Shown here: one piece after another, positions 46,758 to 54,106 of the stretch
Numbering within the stretch: position 1 is the first letter of the stretch
Layout: each line of letters begins with the position of its first letter
Source: Pseudomonas aestuarii
Lineage (GTDB): Bacteria > Pseudomonadota > Gammaproteobacteria > Pseudomonadales > Pseudomonadaceae
Assembly (NCBI RefSeq): GCF_027988105.1
Contig: NZ_JAQJZJ010000001.1
Location: 372,001 to 436,000 of the forward strand
Reading direction: 5' to 3'
Length of the DNA stretch: 64,000 nt
Translations under genes and position numbers: made by a program
Notes under the pieces: generated by a model
Databases searched by the model: none
What the model saw: the letters and a program-made list of their open reading frames with translations, nothing else
Told to the model about the DNA's origin: nothing

Positions 46758-47021
46758 GGGTCTGTTGCCATTTCGATGCTAGCCGCGTTGCTGCGCCAAA
46801 TGGTGCCAGGCAAGGCGTAGGGTGCCGGTAATAGTCGCTCCCTTGCCAAGCCCTACAACGACGCCTGGCGCCATTTGGCGCGCAACCCAAAGGGACGAGC
46901 CTGTTTTTGCGCGGTGCTGCGTTTCTCGTCGCTGATTTGGAACAACCAAACTACGCTCCTCGAGCCTTGCTCCGTGCAAAAACAGGCTCCGTCGCGGCCG
47001 TATCGAAACGGCAACAGACCC
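46758..47021 (+). mobile_element. 264-bp MITE with nested palindromes and TA flanks
   Basis: The ends are inverted repeats: GGGTCTGTTGCCATTTCGAT on the left and the complement of ATCGAAACGGCAACAGACCC on the right (one mismatch in 20). TA dinucleotides abut both ends, as for TA-targeting elements. Inside are further inverted pairs, CCAAATGGTGCCAGGC with GCCTGGCGCCATTTGG, and GAGCCTGTTTTTGC with GCAAAAACAGGCTC. It has no coding capacity. The right end lies 13 bases from the MOSC gene stop codon. Confidence 0.75.
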
Positions 47022-47034
47022 TATGCCGTGGCGT

Positions 47035-47529
47035 TCACAAGGGCTCAACGCACAGGTCGTCATTCAGGCGGATAATTCCGCCTTGCAATACCCGGGCGGT
47101 GATGCCGCCATGGCCGCGCACCGCCTGGAAGGTGCCTGGCCCCAAGCGCTCTTCGAGCCGCGCACAGGGCTGGCACCAGCCGGTGGTTTCCAGCACGGCC
47201 TGGCCGATGCGAAAGCGCCGGCCCTTGAGGCTGAACAGGTTGATGCCACTGATGGCGATATTACGGCGCAGATCCTGCGGCTGGATCGGTTGGGTGGCGT
47301 GGCGGCCCAGCAGGGCGCCGATCACCGCCAGGTGTTCCCACTGGATCAGCGTGACCTGCCGCGCATTGCGTGGCCCGGGCCGGCTGTGATCGCCGGTCAG
47401 GCCGGCTTCGCGGCGCGCCTCCACCGCATCCAGTTCGAGCATGGCGCCGCGCGAGGCGGGGCGCACGCCAATCCAGCGCACCTGGCCTTGTTGCGGTACG
47501 GCCGCGAGCAGTTGTTGTAATGGACTCAT
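47035..47529 (-). CDS. MOSC domain protein
   Basis: The 164-residue product is a single MOSC domain, related to the sulfur-carrier domain of molybdenum cofactor sulfurases. The N-terminus MSPLQQLLAAVPQQGQVRWIGVRP (in part) is typical of a Pseudomonas family. The conserved cysteine region reads TTGWCQPCARLEERLGPG, followed by the glycine-rich RGHGGITARVL. The start at 47529 gives the family N-terminus, although ATG 47601, overlapping the upstream gene, is possible and there is no good ribosome site. Substrate is unknown. A MITE lies directly behind its stop. Confidence 0.85.
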   Translation of the reverse strand: MSPLQQLLAAVPQQGQVRWIGVRPASRGAMLELDAVEARREAGLTGDHSRPGPRNARQVTLIQWEHLAVIGALLGRHATQPIQPQDLRRNIAISGINLFSLKGRRFRIGQAVLETTGWCQPCARLEERLGPGTFQAVRGHGGITARVLQGGIIRLNDDLCVEPL

Positions 47530-47600
47530 GGCGGAAGAGTGTCTCTCGCGTGCGGTTATCGGGTGGGCCGGGTCGCAGGGCGGTTCAGCGTCTCGGCTCA

Positions 47601-48230
47601 TCACAGGCTGATGCCGACATCGAACAACACGCTGCGGCCGAGGTTGCTGCGCAGAAACTCTGGCGCATCGGGGTGGGCAAACAAGACTCGCGCGAAAGTC
47701 GGGCCGACCAGCGACAGCGAACGCCAGCCCTGACGCAGGAACTCGGTGGGCGGCGGGAAGTGGCTGTTGAAATCGGGGATGGCGCGTTTCAGGCTGACGA
47801 ACGCCAGCATGTCCAGTTCGCCAAGGTCGAGGCCGCGTTCACTGTAGTTGTGGGCTTTCTTGCGCAGGGTCGGGGTCAGGCGTGCCTGCAGTTCGGCGGC
47901 CCCGATACGCCTGGGTTTGGCTTCGCGCTTTACCAGTTGGCTGAGCGAGAAGGCGCTGCGTCGGCGTTCCAGCTCGGCGCGCCACTCCTCGGTCAGGCGC
48001 CGGCCTTCGTCGAGCACGAAAAACACCTCGAAGCTGGCATCGCGAAATAGTACGTCCGGTGGTTCCTGCTCGGCCGCGCTGAACTCCTCGAGTCGGTGGC
48101 TGACGTTCAAGGCTTGCAGCAGACGCTCGCACACCCAACGCTCACGCTCCCACTTGCGGGCGTTGGAAAGGAACGTATTAGCCTGCTCGGCCTGATGCGT
48201 GAGCAAGCGCAGATAGTCGGAATCATCCAT
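47601..48230 (-). CDS. DUF1780 family protein
   Basis: This 209-residue soluble protein has no signal peptide, begins MDDSDYLRLLTHQAEQAN and contains VFFVLDEGRRLTEEWRAEL. It matches my memory of the DUF1780 family conserved in Pseudomonas (PA4535-like), which has an endonuclease-like fold in structural genomics work, though I am unsure of the activity. It is 71 bases upstream of the MOSC gene on the same strand, as in PAO1. Confidence 0.75.
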   Translation of the reverse strand: MDDSDYLRLLTHQAEQANTFLSNARKWERERWVCERLLQALNVSHRLEEFSAAEQEPPDVLFRDASFEVFFVLDEGRRLTEEWRAELERRRSAFSLSQLVKREAKPRRIGAAELQARLTPTLRKKAHNYSERGLDLGELDMLAFVSLKRAIPDFNSHFPPPTEFLRQGWRSLSLVGPTFARVLFAHPDAPEFLRSNLGRSVLFDVGISL

Positions 48231-48322
48231 GCATACAGCTTAGCCCGCAGTCGTGGGGGCTTGGTACCCCTTGGTTGCATGCGATGTCTCTTGCTTTGGT
48301 GGTCCGGGCAACATTCCGGGTC

Positions 48323-48722
48323 TAGGGCGGTGAGGGCGGCGTTCCGTTTGGAGCGTAGGGCGGCTTCGGCGTGCAGCGGCAACCCGCTGGCTTTTCTGCC
48401 GCGCCGATGAGTTACGGTGCACTGCCTGCGGCGAGTACACCCTACAGGTCGCAAGTCATCCCAGATCAGGCCGATTGCTACGGATCGAAGGCGGTCCGGG
48501 CGGCGTTCCGTTTGGGGCGTAGGGCGGCTTCGGCGCGCAGCGACAACCCGCCGGCTTTTCTGCCGCGCCGATGAGTTACGGTGCACTGCCTGCGGCGAGT
48601 GGCACCCTACAGGTCGCGATTCAGCCCAGATCAGGCCGATTGCTACGGATCGAAGGCGGTCCGGGCGGCGTTCCGTTTGGAGCGTAGGGCGGCTTCGGCG
48701 CGCAGCGACAACCCGCCAGCTT
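48323..48722. repeat. 164-165 bp tandem direct repeat (about 2.4 units) of the GCGACAACCCGCC family
   Basis: GCGGCGTTCCGTTTGG recurs at 48336, 48500 and 48665. Each unit contains GCGTAGGGCGGCTTCGGCG, GCAGCGACAACCCGCC, CTTTTCTGCCGCGCCGATGA, GGTGCACTGCCTGCGGCGAG and CCCTACAGGTCGC, then a shared GATCAGGCCGATTGCTACGG. The units are nearly identical. This fills the 48231-48828 gap, which contains no gene. Confidence 0.9.
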
Positions 48723-48828
48723 TAGTGTGAAGTGGCCGGGCGTTGCGCTTCGCACGCGATGTTTTTTCGCCGCCTGAGCTCAGGTGTAGACTGGCTGCGT
48801 TGATCGTTCAGGGGGTGGGTGCTGACCA

Positions 48829-49521
48829 ATGATTGCTGCCGAACTGCTCTCACCCGCCAGCCAGGTCATCGGCTGGGCACTTTATCTGCCGCTGCTCTTC
48901 TGGGCCGTGGGGCGGGCGCCGTGGCTGGAGTTGTTCAGCGACCTGCGGCGTCAGCACCTGGTCTTCGGGACGGTGCTCGCGCTGTTTGTGCTGTGGCTGG
49001 TGCGCCGCGATTTCGATTCGGGGCTGTCATACCACATCATCGGCATGACGGCGGTGACCCTGCTGCTCGATTGGCCGCTGGCGATCCTCGCCGGGTTTGT
49101 CGCCCAGCTCGGCATGCTCCTGTTGGGCCGCCAGGACTTGGCCGCACTGGGCGTCAACGGTGTGCTGCTGGTGCTGATTCCGGTGCTGGTCACCGAGCTC
49201 TGTGCGCTGCGGGTCGAGCGCGCGCAGTCGCGCAATCTGTTCGTCTACATCTTTTTCAGCGGCTTTTTCCCCGCGGCCCTCGCTGCCTTGCTCTGCATCC
49301 TGGTCGGGCTGGGGCTGTTGTGGGTCGATGGCCTGTTTCCGATGCCGCCGTGGCTCGGAGACTTCGTCGGCTACCTGTGGATGGTGATCTTCCCCGAGGC
49401 CTTCATCAACGGAATGATCGTCACCGCGCTGGTGGTGTTCTACCCCGACTGGCTGGAAACCTTCAATCGCACGCGCTACCTGGCGGCGCCCTGGAAGGAC
49501 GACAACCAGTCGCGTGGATGA
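48829..49521 (+). CDS. integral membrane protein, ECF/CbiM-like permease family (COG3235-like)
   Basis: This 230-residue protein has six or seven hydrophobic segments and the charged connecting loop RVERAQSRNLFVYIFFSG. It ends in a short hydrophilic tail. It resembles the predicted permease family related to energy-coupling-factor components (PA4534-like in PAO1). No ATPase or substrate-binding partner is adjacent, so the substrate and even the transport role remain open. The ATG at 48829 has a G-rich GGGGGTGGG upstream. Confidence 0.7.
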   Translation: MIAAELLSPASQVIGWALYLPLLFWAVGRAPWLELFSDLRRQHLVFGTVLALFVLWLVRRDFDSGLSYHIIGMTAVTLLLDWPLAILAGFVAQLGMLLLGRQDLAALGVNGVLLVLIPVLVTELCALRVERAQSRNLFVYIFFSGFFPAALAALLCILVGLGLLWVDGLFPMPPWLGDFVGYLWMVIFPEAFINGMIVTALVVFYPDWLETFNRTRYLAAPWKDDNQSRG

Positions 49522-49688
49522 CCCAGGCTTCAGCAAACTGATGGGCGTGGCTGTCTTGACCCAGATCAACAGGCCGGATCACCAGCCTGCCAGGCTCTAT
49601 CGATGAAGCGGGGTGGTCGGGCAGCGATCCGTTTCAGCCCACCAGCACAATCACCTCCCCCTACGATGACAGCAGCGGAGACAATCTC

Positions 49689-49904
49689 ATGGGTGTACAC
49701 GAGTGGGCCAAACAGCAAATCGAACACAACCTGCAGCTGGCGCAAGAGCAGGGTTTCGACCCCGCGCTCAGCCTGCGCGCCTTGCTCGGCGCCGTGGTGG
49801 AGCGCAGTCGCGCTGGGCGCGATGCCGAGGATCTGGCTGCCGAACTGCAGTTTCTTGCCGATAACCTGGACGATGAGCGCGACTACGGCTTCATGCGCCC
49901 CTGA
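49689..49904 (+). CDS. conserved 71-aa protein of unknown function
   Basis: This small acidic protein of 71 residues has a start MGVHEWAKQQIEHNLQLAQEQGFDPALSL and an acidic end LADNLDDERDYGFMRP (quoted in part). It has no membrane segment. The predicted content is mostly helical. GGAG lies about ten bases before the ATG. Its position between the membrane protein and yacG matches small hypothetical genes of PAO1 (PA4531-4533 region). I do not know its role. Confidence 0.65.
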   Translation: MGVHEWAKQQIEHNLQLAQEQGFDPALSLRALLGAVVERSRAGRDAEDLAAELQFLADNLDDERDYGFMRP

Positions 49905-49973
49905 TCCTCACTGCACCACCCCAGGATCATGACGCCGCTCGCGGCATGGGCTAGTTGGTGCGGCGCCAGCCTA

Positions 49974-50180
49974 TCAGTGCCGGCGCGGCGGCTGCTCCAG
50001 ATCGCTGGAGAACAGTTCGTCTTCCTGGTCGCCGCCGGGGATGGCGTGTTCTTCCGAGGCCCAGGCGCCGAGGTCGATCAGTTTGCAGCGCTCCGAGCAG
50101 AAGGGCCGTTGCGGGCTTTGCGGGCCCCATTCGACCGGCGCGCCGCAGGTAGGGCATTTGACGATGGTGAGTTGGCTCAT
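49974..50180 (-). CDS. yacG: DNA gyrase inhibitor YacG
   Basis: YacG is a small zinc protein that binds GyrB and inhibits gyrase in E. coli. The 68-residue product has the four-cysteine zinc site CPTCG and, 16 residues on, FCSERCK, followed by [11 protein letters not shown]. This is the typical family pattern. The C-terminus is acidic. The ATG overlaps the coaE stop by four bases, so the two are coupled. The pilB-pilC-pilD-coaE-yacG order is classic in gammaproteobacteria, though here pilD and coaE are separated by repeats. Confidence 0.95.
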   Translation of the reverse strand: MSQLTIVKCPTCGAPVEWGPQSPQRPFCSERCKLIDLGAWASEEHAIPGGDQEDELFSSDLEQPPRRH

Positions 50181-50785
50181 GGTTGGCCTCCGCGCAGGGT
50201 CAGGTAAAAGTTGTGCAGGCGTTCGACTTCGCTTTTCAGCCAGGCCAGGTCGCGATCATTGAGCAGCACGTCATCGGCATGCTGCAGGCGTTGTTCGCGG
50301 CTGGCCTGGGCCTTGAGGATCGCCTGCACCTGTTCGGCCGAGCTTTGGTCGCGCTGCATGGCGCGCTGCACTTGCAATTGCTCGGGTGCATCGATCACCA
50401 AGACCCGCTGGGTCAAACGCTGTTGGCCGGACTCGACCAAGAGCGGCGACACCAGAATCGCGTAAGGCGACTCGGCGCGCGCCAGATACTGGCTGATTTC
50501 CTGGCCGATCAGCGGGTGCAGCAGGGATTCCAGCCAGTGCCGTTGCTCGGGGTTCTGGAAAATTAGCTTGCGCAGCGCAGCGCGATCCAGTCGCCCGTCA
50601 GGCTGCAACACCCCTTCACCGAAGTGCTCGACGATCTTGGCCAGCGCCGGCGTGCCCGGCTCGACCACCCAGCGCGCCGCATGATCGGCGTCGACCAGAT
50701 GCACGCCTTGCTCGATAAAGTGTTGGGCGACTGCGCTTTTACCGCTGCCAATGCCGCCCGTGAGGCCAAGAATCCAGGGTTTCAT
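50177..50785 (-). CDS. coaE: dephospho-CoA kinase
   Basis: CoaE phosphorylates dephospho-CoA to CoA, the final step of CoA synthesis. The 202-residue protein starts [20 protein letters not shown] with the P-loop GGIGSGKS. The segment [14 protein letters not shown] and the lid-region motif LLVESGQQ are also visible. The start at 50785 is set by the family N-terminus. In-frame codons extending to 50911 run into the REP repeat and are not homologous. Its ribosome site is weak. Confidence 0.96.
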   Translation of the reverse strand: MKPWILGLTGGIGSGKSAVAQHFIEQGVHLVDADHAARWVVEPGTPALAKIVEHFGEGVLQPDGRLDRAALRKLIFQNPEQRHWLESLLHPLIGQEISQYLARAESPYAILVSPLLVESGQQRLTQRVLVIDAPEQLQVQRAMQRDQSSAEQVQAILKAQASREQRLQHADDVLLNDRDLAWLKSEVERLHNFYLTLRGGQP

Positions 50786-50890
50786 CTTCGGGTGCGGCTC
50801 TCGTTGGCCATAAACAGGGCAACAATTGTAGAGCAGGAGCCGGCGCCCTGGCGAATCGGCCGGCCGATCGCGGCGACCGCAGATCGTCGT

Positions 50891-50991
50891 GATGGGTATC
50901 GCGTCGCTCAAGCCTACGCGGCCCGCACCATCCTACGGACTGGCAGCCGCAGGGCTTTTGTAGGATGGCGTTGAGCGCAGCGATACCCATC
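50891..50991. repeat. REPIN between coaE and the transposase
   Basis: GATGGGTATCGCGTCGCTCAAGCC...CATCCTACGG faces TTGTAGGATGGCGTTGAGCGCAGCGATACCCATC. It is one of the best-preserved copies and lies 96 bases before the REP-associated transposase. Confidence 0.9.
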
Positions 50992-51086
50992 AATCGGTTG
51001 CCCAGCCGCCGCGATCTCCATCATTCAATCAACCCACTTGCATCGACTACACTGGCCCAGCCCTACCCTGCAAAGGACTGCAGCCC

Positions 51087-51629
51087 ATGACCGCTTACCG
51101 TCGGGATAACACGCCGGGCGCCACCTGGTTCTTCACCCTCAATCTGGCCGATCGACAGCGCGGTTTGCTTACCACCCAGGTCGACCTGCTGCGCGCCAGC
51201 TTCGCCAAGGTGATGCAACAGCACCCCTGGCGTATCGACGCCATCGTCATTCTCCCGGACCATCTGCATGCCCTGTGCACCCTGCCGCCCGGCGATGCCG
51301 ACTTTGCCGTGCGCTGGCGGCTGATCAAAACCGGCTTCTCCCGAGCCTTGCCCGGCGGCGAACAGATTTGCGCCAGCCGCCGGGGCAGAGGCGAGCGCAG
51401 TATCTGGCAACGGCGTTATTGGGAGCACCGCATCCGCGATGACCAGGACTTCGCCCTGCATGTCGACTACATCCACCACAACCCACGCAAACACGGCCAC
51501 GTACAACGAGTAGCCGATTGGCCGTGGTCGTCCTTCCACCGCTATGTGCGGGAGGGTTTGTTGCCCGAAGATTGGGTCGGAGGCGATGACCTGGACAGTC
51601 AATACGGCGAGCAGCAATGGCAGGATTGA
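51087..51629 (+). CDS. REP-associated tyrosine transposase (RAYT)
   Basis: This 180-residue protein belongs to the Y1/HUH transposase superfamily. The metal-binding pair is in LPDHLHAL (His59, His61) and the candidate catalytic tyrosine is Tyr128 in HVDYIHHNPRKHGHV. Other family segments are WFFTLNLADR near the start, RWRLIKTGFSR in the middle, and DWPWSSFHRYV near the end. The gene is flanked on both sides by REP/REPIN copies, as RAYT genes usually are. It appears intact and probably drives spread of the GTAGGATG...GATACCCATC family elsewhere in the window. Confidence 0.92.
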   Translation: MTAYRRDNTPGATWFFTLNLADRQRGLLTTQVDLLRASFAKVMQQHPWRIDAIVILPDHLHALCTLPPGDADFAVRWRLIKTGFSRALPGGEQICASRRGRGERSIWQRRYWEHRIRDDQDFALHVDYIHHNPRKHGHVQRVADWPWSSFHRYVREGLLPEDWVGGDDLDSQYGEQQWQD

Positions 51630-51662
51630 TCGTTTGCAGGCAGCCGATTGGCAGTCACCCCG

Positions 51663-51980
51663 TTTTGTAGGATGTGGCGGGCCGCGTAGGATGCGGTTGA
51701 GCGCAGCGATACTCATCGACCGGTTGCCCGGTCGCCGAATTTTGTTGATATGCCGCAGATCGCCATGATGGGTATCGCTTCGCTCAAGCCTGCGCGGCCC
51801 GCACCATCCTGCGGTGCTGCAACGCTTTTGTAGGATGTGGCGGGCCGCGTAGGATGCGGTTGAGCGTAGCGATACCCATCGACCGGTTGCCCAATCGCTG
51901 AATTATTTTGATACGCCGCGGATCGCCATGATGGGTATCGCTTCGCTCAAGCCTGCGCGGCCCGCACCATCCTACGGCGG
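51663..51980. repeat. cluster of REP sequences behind the transposase
   Basis: Four or more arms occur in alternating orientation: GTAGGATG...GATACTCATC (about 51667-51717), GATGGGTATCGCTTCGC...GATACCCATC (51767-51880) and GATGGGTATCGCTTCGCTCAAGCC (from 51930). Segments such as AAGCCTGCGCGGCCCGCACCATCCT are repeated almost exactly at 51789 and 51950. They fill the 51630-52004 gap, which has no gene. Confidence 0.9.
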
Positions 51981-52004
51981 GCGGACTATCCGGGCCGCGT
52001 AATC

Positions 52005-52880
52005 CTACGAACCGAACCCGGCAAACTGCAGGTAAGTTCCGGTGATCTGCTCGCCCCAGAGCAGGGCGATCCAGCCGGCGATGGCCAGGTAGGGGCCGAA
52101 TGGGATGGGGGTGCTGGTTTCGGCATTGCGCAGGCGTAGCATGATCAGGCCGAGCACGGCGCCGACCAGCGACGACAGCAGGATGGTCAGCGGCAGCACC
52201 TGCCAGCCGCCCCAGGCGCCGAGCATGGCCAGCAGCTTGAAGTCGCCATAACCCATGCCTTCTTTGCCGGTCACCAGCTTGAACAGCCAGTACACCGACC
52301 ACAGGCTCAGGTAGCCGCCAATCGCGCCCCACAGGGCGGCTTCCAGGCTGGTGAACAGGCCGAAGTAGTTGGCAATCAGCCCCAGCCAGAGCAACGGCAG
52401 CACCAACGAGTCCGGCAGCAGTTGATGGTCGGCGTCGATCAGGCTCATCGCCAGCAGGCCCCAGGTCAGCAGCAGCATGCCGGCGGCCTGCCAGGTAAAG
52501 CCGAAGTGCCAGGCCACATAGGCCGACAGCAGGCCGCAGGCCAGCTCGACCAGTGGGTAACGCAGGCTGATCGGCGCCTTGCAGCTGGAGCACTTGCCGC
52601 GCAGGAACAGGTAGCTGATGACCGGGATATTCTCCCAGGGCCGAATCTCGTGGCCGCAGTGCGGGCATCTTGAATTGGGCAATATCAGGTTGAACAGCGG
52701 CGCGTCCGGCAGTGCCGGCTGCTCGAGGATTTCCCGGGCCTGGGCCTGCCAGTCGCGTTGCATCATCACCGGCAGGCGATACACCAGCACATTGAGAAAG
52801 CTGCCGATCAGCAGCCCCAGCAGCAGGCAGATCAGGGTAAAGGCCAGCAAGTTGCCGGCCAGCAACGAGGAGATAGACAT
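52005..52880 (-). CDS. pilD: prepilin peptidase / N-methyltransferase PilD
   Basis: PilD cleaves the leader of all prepilins (the pilin, minor pilins and type II pseudopilins) and methylates the new N-terminus. The 291-residue inner-membrane protein has the zinc-type cysteines C72, C75, C97 and C100 (RCPHC, KCSSC) in the first cytoplasmic loop. The two catalytic aspartates are D149 (SLIDADHQ) and D213 (GMGYGDFK). The ATG at 52880 shares a base with the pilC stop. It must process an Ala(-1) prepilin (21348 gene) in this genome if that protein is made. Confidence 0.97.
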   Translation of the reverse strand: MSISSLLAGNLLAFTLICLLLGLLIGSFLNVLVYRLPVMMQRDWQAQAREILEQPALPDAPLFNLILPNSRCPHCGHEIRPWENIPVISYLFLRGKCSSCKAPISLRYPLVELACGLLSAYVAWHFGFTWQAAGMLLLTWGLLAMSLIDADHQLLPDSLVLPLLWLGLIANYFGLFTSLEAALWGAIGGYLSLWSVYWLFKLVTGKEGMGYGDFKLLAMLGAWGGWQVLPLTILLSSLVGAVLGLIMLRLRNAETSTPIPFGPYLAIAGWIALLWGEQITGTYLQFAGFGS

Positions 52881-54103
52881 CAACCGACCACGCCACCCAA
52901 GCTGAAGATAGGCAGGTACATCGCAATGATCAGGCCGCCAACCAGCACACCGAGTACGGACATGATCAGCGGCTCCAGCAGGGTGGTCAGGTTGTCGACA
53001 GCGTTGTCGACTTCTGCCTCATAGTAGGAGGCGACCTTGTCCAGCATGGAATCCAGCGAGCCAGACTCTTCGCCAATGGCGGTCATCTGTATGGCCATGG
53101 CGGGGAATACTCCGGTGGTGCGCATGGCAAAGTTCAATTGCATGCCGGTGGACACGTCTTGCTTGACCTGGTTGACGGCATTGCGGAACACCACGTTGCC
53201 GGTGGCGCCGGCTACCGAGTCGAGCGCCTCGACCAGCGGCACGCCTGCGGCGAAGGTGGTGGCCAGGGTGCGACCGAAGCGGGCCACCGTCGCCTTGTAG
53301 AGAATCACGCCAATGATCGGCAGCTTGAGTATGGTGCGGTCCATGGCGTCGCGGAATTTCTCGCTTTTCTGGTGGGCGGTCTTGAACCCATAGGCAAAGC
53401 CGAAAAGGCCCAGCAACATCATGAACCACCATTCCTGGAGAAACTCGGACATGCCGATAACCATCTGGGTGAAGGCTGGTAGTTCTGCGCCGAAACCGGC
53501 GAAAACTCCCTGGAAGGTCGGCACCACCTTGATCAGCAGGATCGCCGTGACGATCACCGCCACCACGATTACCGAAATCGGGTAGGTCATGGCCTTCTTG
53601 ATCTTGGCCTTGAGTGCCTCGGTCTTTTCCTTGTAGGTTGCGATCCGCTCCAGCAGTAGCTCCAAGGCGCCGGCCTGCTCGCCGGCATCCACCAGGTTGC
53701 AGTACAGGTCGTCGAAGTATTTGGGAAACTTGCGCAGCGAGTTTGCCAGGCTGTTACCCCCCGCGACCTGCTGCTTGACGTCGCCAACCAGGGTGCGCAT
53801 GTTGGGGTTTTCAAAGCCTTCGCCGATGATGTCGAACGACTGCAGCAAAGGCACGCCAGCGCCCATCATGGTTGCCATCTGTCGGGTGAACAGGGCAATG
53901 TCCATGGGCTGGATTTTCTTGCCGGCACCCCCGAAGAGCGCTGCGGGCTTCTTTTTTACCTTGCTCGCGGCTACGCCCTGCACCCGCAGCTGTGCTCTGA
54001 CCAACGCGACCGAGGTGCCGGCAAGCTCACCCTTGACCTTGTTGCCTTTCTTGTCCTTGCCTTCCCACAGAAAGGTACTGGTCTTCAAAGCTTTTTCAGC
54101 CAT
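52880..54103 (-). CDS. pilC: type IV pilus inner-membrane platform protein PilC
   Basis: PilC is the platform that couples the PilB motor to pilin polymerisation. The 407-residue protein has two T2SSF repeats (about 70-190 and 275-395), each followed by hydrophobic segments. Hallmarks are FTRQMATMMGAGVPLLQSFDII, RTLATTFAAGVPLVEALDSVAGATGN (both shown in part) and GEESGSLDSMLDKVA. The ATG lies three bases after the pilB stop. It is a standard member of the pilBCD operon, despite the unusual pilin next door. Confidence 0.97.
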   Translation of the reverse strand: MAEKALKTSTFLWEGKDKKGNKVKGELAGTSVALVRAQLRVQGVAASKVKKKPAALFGGAGKKIQPMDIALFTRQMATMMGAGVPLLQSFDIIGEGFENPNMRTLVGDVKQQVAGGNSLANSLRKFPKYFDDLYCNLVDAGEQAGALELLLERIATYKEKTEALKAKIKKAMTYPISVIVVAVIVTAILLIKVVPTFQGVFAGFGAELPAFTQMVIGMSEFLQEWWFMMLLGLFGFAYGFKTAHQKSEKFRDAMDRTILKLPIIGVILYKATVARFGRTLATTFAAGVPLVEALDSVAGATGNVVFRNAVNQVKQDVSTGMQLNFAMRTTGVFPAMAIQMTAIGEESGSLDSMLDKVASYYEAEVDNAVDNLTTLLEPLIMSVLGVLVGGLIIAMYLPIFSLGGVVG

Positions 54104-54106
54104 GGT

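Noticed and set aside
48819..49541. A 240-codon plus-strand frame overlapping the membrane protein at 48829
   Set aside because: The alternative frame lacks coherent hydrophobic segments and is Arg/Ala/Gly-rich. The 48829 frame has clean membrane helices.
41488..51980. Regularly spaced palindromes as a possible CRISPR array
   Set aside because: Arms alternate in orientation, spacing is irregular and no cas genes are present. They are REP/REPIN sequences with a RAYT gene.
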